In this document: positions 56,847-64,000 of the stretch, piece after piece
Numbering within the stretch: the first letter of the stretch is position 1
How the letters are laid out: the number at the start of each line of letters is the position of its first letter
Assembly (NCBI GenBank): GCA_003049465.1
Contig: PYSS01000090.1
Location: 62,001-126,000, forward strand
Length of the DNA: 64,000 nt
DNA from: Magnaporthiopsis rhizophila
Taxonomy: Eukaryota; Ascomycota; Sordariomycetes; Magnaporthales; Magnaporthaceae
Direction: 5' to 3'
Translations under genes and position numbers: made by a program
The notes under the pieces: model-generated
Told to the model about the DNA's origin: nothing
What the model saw: the letters and a program-made list of their open reading frames with translations, nothing else
Database searches by the model: none

Positions 56847-59679
56847 TTACTGGTTCACATAGAGCTGCTGCATCGATGTTTGCATCGATTTCTCGAAGTC
56901 GTACTCCTCAAGCGCCGCCAGTCTGGTCCCGCGGTCGTACTGGGAGCGGCGGCGACGCTGCTCGTCGCGGAAATGCTGGCCTGCGTTCGGAGTGAAGAGC
57001 CCTGCACATACGTTAGCGAGGAGAGCTGAGGCTGACTTTCAAGAGATGCACATACCGACGTGCTCTGCATTCTCGCAGCTCCTCTTCATCTTGGACTGGT
57101 TGTCCGGGTCCGGGAACGGCTCCTCCTCTCCAGCCATCTCAGGCACCGGACCGTTGGAGGTGAAGTAGAGCTGTTACGATTGGTCAGTGATGCCAGAGCT
57201 GGCGGCTGAAGGTGAAGTATGAACAACATACCTTGGGCCTGTAGTGAGCGGCCTCCAGCATGACCGAGCTGTTGCGGAACTTCTGCACCAGACAATCCTT
57301 GCCTTGGATGGCTGGCGGTTGACTGTTAGCACTGCAGCAAAAGAACAGACCGAACATTGGTACCTACTGGCATAGGATATCTCCGCAACCTTGTCGCTCT
57401 TGAAGCAGTTCCTAGATCGGCACGCGGATGTCAGCTTCTGACATAACTTTGAGGCTCGCAAGCAGATGGACGCACCAGCGTTGGTTTCCGCGAGCATTGA
57501 CAAACTGCAAGTTTTCGGATGTCAACACAGCGCTACAATAGGGTACAAGGGGGTCGATATGAAGGGATAAGGGCGGCTAACGTCAATGATATCCAGGGGC
57601 TGTTGACATAGAAAGGTTGTTAGCAAAGATGTTCTCGATCATATTCCCAGAGCCAGAAGTTGATCAAAACTCACATCGACGAAGTTGATGAATGCATAGC
57701 CGACACTAGAACAAACAGCTGTCAGTAACAAGACCTGAAATTGCTGGGGCAGAGTGACGACATACTTGCAGTCGTTGGCGAAGTCGATGCGCAGATACAT
57801 GAAGTCGTATTTGCCCCAACTTGACTCGTCGACAATACGCTTCAACATTGCCTGGTCGACCTTGTTGGGGATGTTGCGCAGCATGATCTATCACAATTAT
57901 GAGCCACGAGAACCGAGTGGGTGCGTTCGACAATACGTACCGTCGTGCGAACATCAATGCCCTCTCGGATCCGATTCACATCGACATGATTGTGATGACC
58001 GGCCGCATTGTAGTAGGATGACCTGTTCACCCGCATGGCATTCTGGCGGCGGCCATCATGTCGGCCAAATCCTTGCATCTGTCTCGGCGAGGTAAGGTCA
58101 TGCTGAGAGGGAACAACGACATGAGAGGACGCCGGGCTGCTGTACATCGGGGTGAGGCATTGGTAACTGGACACACTCGATGCCGGAGGACTCTGCGACG
58201 GGATCCGGTTGAGCATGTAGGGACTCGGCATCGGGAGCTGCCTGAACACCAGAGGGTGGAACAGAGGATACTGTGGGCTGAGTGGGAGACCGACATGGGG
58301 TGTGACAGGCTGGGCCGGAGTGCCCATCGAGGAGGCCGACTGTGGCGTCTTGACCAGTGGAGCTCCCTGGAAGTTGTCACCGCCATAGTCGTGGAATGAA
58401 GATTGCCTCACTGGAGTTGCGAGTGGGGTGACAATGGGGGTTGCGACCCCAGCATTTGAGCTGCCCTTGTGGAAAGAGATGACAATGGTGACTCCCTAGA
58501 TGAGGTTGTTAAAAGCATATCCGTGAAGCTGTCAATGCGCATACAGATTCTCTCACCTCGATGATGGCTCCGTTGTATTTGGAAACGGCGGCAAGGGAGA
58601 CGTTGATGTCGGCGTACTCGAGAATCGCCTCAAATGTGCCCGGCTCGGAATTGGACACCTTTTGCAAAGCGAAGATATCACCCTCCGAGCAGAGCAGCCT
58701 GAGGGCAACCGACTCCACACGCAGCTCGTTCTTCTCCGCGCCCTCGCCAGCAGTGGCGAACACGGTGAGCTGACCCTCGTAGTTGCTGGGAGCGTGGATG
58801 CTGCTCTGAGTGACCTGGATAGAACGTGGCGTTAGTAGAAGGTTCTTTATGGCGTAGAAGACGCAAGATTGTGCTAGACTAGATGGTTGAACTCATACCT
58901 GAACGAATTCTGTAGGGGATACAAAGGCAGCGATCCAGGTGGCGTCGCCCAAGAGAATGTTGCGATGAACCAAGCAGGCATCTCGGATGTTGGAGAAACG
59001 GATGTACGTAGCCTGGCCTTTGGCGACGATATGCCTGGTTCCCTGGCATGGCAGTCCGTGGTTCTCAAGTTTCTGTGCATGGAGTTAGGATTTATGTGGG
59101 TGATCTTGAGGATACAGCGGCCATTCCAGAAGCACTCACCGACAGCAGAAGCTCGACACCAGCTACGGTGACCGGCTGGGTCGACGACGACGCGACCAGG
59201 CAGCGAGAGTAGTGTAGGTCTGTGCTGAGAATAGGGGAGACGGGGAGGACGTGCTGGGGAGTGGCGCGGCTTGGGGTCTTGGAGGCTGTGCCAGCCGTCG
59301 AGTCGGCGGAACCTTGAGCGACCAAAGGCGCCGCGAAAGGGCGGAAGGCGGATGCTGTTGCCGAGAGCTTCTGCTCCTGCTTGCGGACGGGCGTGTTGGT
59401 GGAGACAAAAGGATCTTTCTCCAGCTGAGCCGGGCCATTGCGGAAGGGGGTGGAGACAGGAGGCTGCTGGGCAGGGTAGATGGCTTGGTCGCCATCCGAA
59501 GGGCTCGGGGTGATGATGCCCTTGATCAGCTTGGCCGACTTGGCCGAGTTCTCTTCGGGAGAGAAGGCAGTGAGGCGGGTGTCCGGGGTGCCATCATGCT
59601 TGTACGAATCTGCACCTCCGACCGAGGAATGAGGGGAAGAAGGGTTGAAAGACCCTTCTCTCGGCTGAGTCTGGGCCAT
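56847..59679 (-). CDS. Mei2-like RNA-binding protein
   Basis: Twelve minus-strand exons give 706 aa: 59679-59140, 59072-58899, 58814-58557, 58495-57941, 57887-57766, 57705-57675, 57599-57582, 57504-57476, 57411-57368, 57311-57232, 57170-57056 and 57001-56847. All phases agree. The start is MAQTQPREGSFN. Residues 181-250 form an RRM-like unit (ATYIRFSNIRDACLVHRNIL), followed by a second (about 270-325). The C-terminal Mei2-type RRM begins near 510: TIMLRNIPNKVDQAMLKRI, FMYLRIDFANDCNVGYAFIN, then VNARGNQRWNCF and YATIQGKDCLVQKF. This domain defines fission yeast Mei2, the RNA-binding switch for meiosis, and Mei2-like proteins of other fungi and plants. Role here: probably sexual development or mRNA control (inference). 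Confidence 0.9.
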
Positions 59680-61404
59680 GATGGGCAAGCTTGCGAGACG
59701 CCAGCAGAGAGTCTCTACCTGACAGCCGCGCTCTGGATTGCCGACGCAGGAACACTTCAGCAGGAAGATGGAAGTTGTGATCGCAGATCAAGCTGCGCAA
59801 GGGAAAGATGACGCCTCTCGGCCGATACGCTCTCGTCAAAGAAAGAAGAAGTGGACAACCAGGTCTGCGCTCAGAAAGATGTGAGGAAGGCCTGGCGTGA
59901 AAAAAAGTCGAGCGGGGACACGGTCGCTATGACGAGGATAAAAAGTGCGGGAAGGGTAGAACGAATGCGGGAGATAAAGTACAGCAGGCCAAACAACCTC
60001 ACGCGGTGCTGCCTGAGACGGCAGGGTGCTGTTTCTCTCCCAGGAGGATAACCAAGGACCAAGAAGGGGATGGGCTGGAAAAACTCGGCACGCGATACGA
60101 TTATCCAAGGAAGTTGTGATGTTGCTCCTTCCCGTGCAAGGTGAGGGCGAGGTGAGAGATTTTGAGGGTGGCCGATGGATGGCAGGAAGGTGCGCTCGAC
60201 CCGGCGCAGGCAAGGCAGGCACCTCAGGCATGCAATTTCGGACAGGACGCCGCGCCCCTCCCAAGTTTAGGACGAAATTCTCCAGTTGGCTCCTCTGGCA
60301 CAGTCACTTTCTTCTCTGAGGGCAGGAACGGGACGATGGAGTTAGAAATTCCGGGATCGTGTAGCAACCCGCCTCGTCGTCCTCGTCCGCCACCCATCTG
60401 GCCCCTCCATATACAGCGGCACCAATCTCATATGTGGGCAGCCACCTACCTACTTAGGTACCTGGAAACTATCTCGAGGAGTGAACATCTCATCCTGCCC
60501 TTCTAACCAGCCTATTCTACTATCCATTTAATGCTCCCTTGAAGACATTCCATGACAATTGCGGTTCTGTGCGCCACTCTGACTTCACTCTCTCCCTCTG
60601 ATACCTTTCAGATAAGTGGACCTCCCCAATGTGTTTCCGGCAACTGGTAGGCCCACGTGGTGCTTTGGCAGGAAAAGGAACAGAACCAGACGGATCAAGG
60701 CAGAATGAGCTGGCATTGGAAAGCGCGAACTCGGCGATTTCTTCTCGGCCATAGTCGTAGACGCCGCGCCACGCTTCGACAAGACTCTACCACACCATCC
60801 TGGGATGGATGCTTCGGCCACCTCACAGAGACGAGTGGCATGAGTGACTTTAGATACCGATATGCTATACTCCTGCCCTCTGCGGTTTCCGGTTTTGAGC
60901 CGTATCGGGACACAATCGTCACTTGCTATTGGGTCCCCCTGGCGACCCACTGCCCAATACATGTCGTGTTGACGTATCTCTCAGTCTTTGGATAAGTGTG
61001 GGTGCGAACATCTCGGTACCATGTTTGATGATTCGCCTATATCTTGCTGTCGATCGCCCGCCTAAGCAGCTTTCCGTCTGAATCTCGTAGTCTCGATTCT
61101 ATCGTCTCGAAAGTATATGTTTTGGGGACGAGCGTGAAAATCCCCGAAACTCACTTTCCATGTTTACAGGTATCCGGATACCTTGCGAGATATTTCTATT
61201 TTCTGCTCTATTTTGCTTTATTCGGATGGGCGGCGCCTAGCCAGGCATCCAGTTCCGCAGTGCAGTCACGTTTTCCATCCCTATCCACAGAGATCCTTTA
61301 GCTCACATTCAGATGGACGAAAAAAAGCAAAAATTGCACTCCTCCCTGAGTCCCCTATAGCCCAAACAACAGACATGCAAATTTTCAGACAGCCATCCAT
61401 GCAC
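59680..61404. other. Intergenic region, about 1.7 kb
   Basis: Promoter of the Mei2-like gene and 3' flank of the lectin gene. A repeated element reads ACCTACCTACTTAGGTACCT (60444-60463). No gene is supported. Confidence 0.5.
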
Positions 61405-62979
61405 CTATAGATACTTCTTCCCAATGGACGACTTTCGTCGCTTGTATACAACGTAGGCAGTAAAGAGTATGACCTGGCTGGCGACAATAACGAAGATAAG
61501 CCGACCATGGCCTGGTGCGGCGTGCTGCTCGACCTTCGCGGCGAGGTACGAGTGCGTGTCGCCAACGATGCTCTTGAGGTTGTTCTCGGTGGACTGGACC
61601 TTGTGGCTGATCTCGGACCGGACGGTGCGCATTTCCTTCTCCATGTTTTGTATGCGGTGGTCGAGATCCGACAACTTTTCAAGAGCAACCTTCACGCTGT
61701 GGATCATGGTTGAGAGCTCTTCGTGTCGCCGTTCGTCCATGGTGCTCTGGTGCGAGACCTGGCGGAAGATGGTGGACAGGTGATGGTTCACGCTCAGCAG
61801 CCTGCTGTGCAGATCCTCAAACTGTGCTTTGGAGCTGGTGTACTTGCTCGCATCCTGGTCCGGAATGTCGGCTTCGTATGTGAAGTGCTCATCGTCGTGG
61901 ACGGCATCATGGTGTCCATGGCCTCGCACGAACTTGGCTGGCGGTGCGTGGTCACCCTCTGCATGGTGCTGGCTCTTTTGATCGTGGGCTGCATCGTAGT
62001 GCTCATCATGGTGCCCATCGTAATGCTGATCGTGGTGTGCATCGTAATGTTGATCGTGGTGTGCATCGTAATGTTGATCGTGGTGTGCATCGTAATGTTG
62101 ATCGTGGTGTGCATCATGGTGCTCATCATGGTGTGCATCGTGGTGCTCATCATGATGCTCCTGCTGGTGGTGGCCGGCGTCGTGCTTATCCGAGAGGACA
62201 ACGAGCTTAAACAGCTCGACCGAGTCTGGGTTTTCGGCCGAGGCGGCCGTGACACCGAAGCGGTAGCCGCGGGGGATCTCGATATGCTCGCTCTGGAAGC
62301 AGAGCCTGCCGTCGACATCGACTCTCAAGTGCTCGTGGGTCTGGCTGATCTTGAGCTCAGAGGGGCGGCCGAGATTGCGGTAGGCATAATTGCAATGGCC
62401 GAAGGAGAGGCCGTCGACGTGGCTCGCCTTGAAGTCGGTGGTGCCGTCGTTGAGGAAGCCCCTGATCATGCCGCCGGAGCCGCCGTACTGGTCAATGGCG
62501 AGCACAAGGCCCTGGAAATGCGCGACGGTGTAGATGCCGCCGGACCGGACTTCGTGAGAGCCGTCGCGCACAAGCCATATGTTCATGTTGGCGCTCCCGC
62601 GCTCAGGCCCGTTGACCCGGAAGCTGACGTCGGCCGTCCACTCGTCGTGCTCCAGCGAGTTGTCGGCCCAGATCGCTCCACGCTGGTTGCCCGGCGCCGG
62701 GGGCGTTAAGACTATCTTGTTGGACAAAACTTCGGGGAGGTACGGCTGGCCCTGGAGCGTGAAGTGCGGTATCGTTGAGCCATGTTCCGTGATTCTGTTT
62801 GTAGCGGCGCGGGGTTAGGAACTAAGCGAACCAGGCCCACGCAGTGAACGCGAGCGCTTTTCGGAGGAAAACTCGACTTACTTGGTGCCAAAGCCAAAGC
62901 TCAGGTCGTTGAGAAGATACTGGTGGGCCTGGGCAATGCTTGCGATCGCAGCCAGAGCGAGTGACGACCGGAGACGCAT
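61405..62979 (-). CDS. L-type lectin cargo receptor (ERGIC-53/Emp47 type)
   Basis: Exons 62979-62882 and 62794-61405 on the minus strand join in phase 2 (GTAAGT...ACAG), giving 495 aa. MRLRSSLALAAIASIAQA is a signal peptide. The L-type lectin domain spans about 19-228: YLLNDLSFGFGTK, GQRGAIW or its variant NQRGAIWADN, WTADVSFRVNGPERG, GGIYTVAHFQGLVLAIDQYG and GHCNYAYRN. A His/Asp-rich repeat segment follows (about 230-325), then a coiled coil and one membrane helix (RLIFVIVASQVILFTAYVVY). The cytosolic tail ends KKYL, a KKXX dilysine signal for return to the ER. Such receptors carry glycoproteins between ER and Golgi. The His-rich insert is unusual for the family. Confidence 0.93.
61985..62165. 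repeat. Coding minisatellite, 24-nt unit
   Basis: Near-perfect 24-nt units (five to seven copies, purest at about 62020-62115) encode octapeptides of the type HHDQHYDA on the minus strand. Flanking copies are degenerate (HHDEHHDA). Such arrays change copy number easily. Confidence 0.9.
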
Positions 62980-63851
62980 TTTGCGGGGCAGAACGGGTAT
63001 CACAAGAAGGGAACAAAAAGGGAAGGCAGAGGGAACCCCAAAGACGAATCGACCAAATTGACAGAGAAGACGGGAGTAAAAGGTAGGATTCCGGAATCCT
63101 CCTCTAACTCGACGCAATAGACAAAGGGGAGAACGAAGAGGAATAGGTGAATGGTATCCAATGGCTCTCCAGAGCGCTGCACTACAAGAACACAGGGCTG
63201 AGCAAAGGCCAATTGGACAGAATGAAGTCCGAAAAATATGTGTCGAAACAAAAAGTGCCAACAAGAGCCGGAGGTTAAATATTTTGGGTTTCAGGCCAGC
63301 TTTTTCCCTACCCCTCTGTCCTTGTATTCCTTGAGTGGCCGTGAGATGCCGACAGGTGGTCGTCAAAGGACACAGTTTCGATAGTTAGGTAGGTAGTCAT
63401 GTTGACAGCGAAGCAGCGAATGGACCCTCACCACCCACCCTCGCCCACCTCGCTCACGCGTCGGATCCTGCAAGGCACTGATGGCGGGCTATTTGGAGCT
63501 TGCGACATGGATGCTTTGGGCTCGGGTAATCGGGCCATACCACCCCGCTGGGTGAAAGAGTTGAGACAAGGGGTCAAATGGAAGGCTCTGCGTCCAGGGT
63601 AGGCACGCGCATGGGCGTGTGGGGAACAGCCACGCTTGAGCTGCGGCCCCACAACCACCACCCACAGACCCCAAGCCGTGTTTCGGCCAGCTCGACAGCT
63701 CCATGCCAATCGCATGACGTGACGTTGAATTGCACCGCCCGCAGGCCAGCTGGAATCCCCGAAGGACGTCACCGGACCGGAAACTGCGAGCTACCTCTGT
63801 CGCGATCGAGGGAGTGAGCGTTTTCTGGCGTGTTCTTTGAAAACCTCCACA
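62980..63851. promoter_or_regulatory. Divergent intergenic region (lectin / probable alg8)
   Basis: 872 nt between two outward starts, both of ER glycoprotein genes. A TTAGGTAGGTAG element is at 63385-63396. No other gene is seen. Confidence 0.5.
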
Positions 63852-64000
63852 ATGGCGACCGAAATTCATCCCTCAATTTCTCAGGTCGCCGTCGTCGCGG
63901 CGGCTCTGAAGATCCTCCTGTTCCCAGCATAGTGAGTTCGCCCTCGACAAGCCCACTACACCGACCACTGTTACATTTATACCGCCATACATGGGCCAGA
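63852..64000 (+). CDS. alg8: Probable Alg8 glucosyltransferase, first exon only
   Basis: The ATG at 63852 opens MATEIHPSISQVAVVAAALK, followed by ILLFPA and a split Tyr codon at the GTGAGT donor (exon 63852-63931, phase 2). The pattern of a hydrophobic helix ending LLFPAY matches the N-terminus of Alg8, the ER membrane enzyme that adds the second glucose to the lipid-linked N-glycan precursor. The rest of the gene lies right of the window, so the call depends on about 27 residues. Confidence 0.5.

Noticed and set aside
61985..62165. Regular 24-nt repeats that could be mistaken for a CRISPR-like array
   Set aside because: The repeats are directly adjacent without spacers and encode an in-frame octapeptide in a eukaryotic gene.
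61723..62709. 328-codon plus-strand frame with long runs of Val, Ile, Leu and Met that look like membrane helices
   Set aside because: It is the antisense of the lectin gene. His and Asp codons (CAC, CAT, GAT) read backwards as Val, Met and Ile, which creates the false helices.
1..64000. A secondary-metabolite or other functional gene cluster
   Set aside because: No polyketide synthase, peptide synthetase, terpene cyclase, P450 or dedicated transporter group is present; the genes are housekeeping genes of mixed function.
1..64000. Transposons or their remnants
   Set aside because: No reverse transcriptase, transposase, terminal repeats or AT-rich mutated blocks were recognised.

Overview
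The window is nuclear chromosomal DNA of a filamentous ascomycete, most likely a Sordariomycete (Pezizomycotina). The evidence is GC-rich coding sequence, short GT-AG introns (mostly 50-90 nt) with CTGAC/CTAAC-like branch points, long homopolymer A/T tracts, and fungal-type gene families (an auxilin with UBA and TPR, Mrn1, a Pib2-like FYVE protein, a Mei2-like RRM protein, fused molybdenum cofactor enzymes). It shows no bacterial, viral, plasmid or transposon gene.

Layout, left to right: the 3' end of a glutamate carboxypeptidase/Vps70-like M28 protein (+); an assembly gap; an auxilin/Swa2-like J protein (+); the E2 enzyme Ubc7 (-), divergent from an Mmc1-like mitochondrial protein (+); the spliceosomal core protein SmD3 (-); a Gln-rich hypothetical ORF (+); a short Pib2-like FYVE protein (-); a 4-kb gene-free stretch; a MOCS1/cnxABC-type MoaA-MoaC locus (-); a WDR8/WRAP73-like WD40 protein (+); a Q-rich single-RRM protein (+); the four-RRM protein Mrn1 (-); a 4.5-kb gene-free stretch; cytosolic asparaginyl-tRNA synthetase (-); a secreted agmatinase-type ureohydrolase (-); Cdc42 (-); a 3.6-kb gene-free stretch; a neurochondrin-family protein (-), divergent from a CLC chloride channel/transporter (+); an unrecognised 80-aa protein (+); an Slp1-type SUN-like ER protein (+); a 12-exon Mei2-like RNA-binding protein (-); an L-type lectin cargo receptor (-); and the first exon of a probable Alg8 glucosyltransferase (+).

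The genes are mostly housekeeping or regulatory and form no cluster for one pathway. Several concern the ER and secretory route (Ubc7, Slp1-like, L-type lectin, probable Alg8, auxilin), RNA biology (SmD3, Mrn1, Mei2-like, the Q-rich RRM protein) or polarity and growth signalling (Cdc42, Pib2-like, WDR8). The most interesting point is the molybdenum cofactor locus. Its MoaA frame ends in the functional Gly-Gly-stop, and the same bases contain a 5' splice site (GTGGGT). Splicing from there to an in-frame acceptor 305 nt downstream removes the Gly-Gly-stop and fuses MoaA to MoaC, the same architecture as human MOCS1A versus MOCS1AB.

Exon boundaries were worked out by hand from splice consensus and reading phase; none was checked against RNA or homologues. 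Family calls rest on recognised motifs, not on a search.
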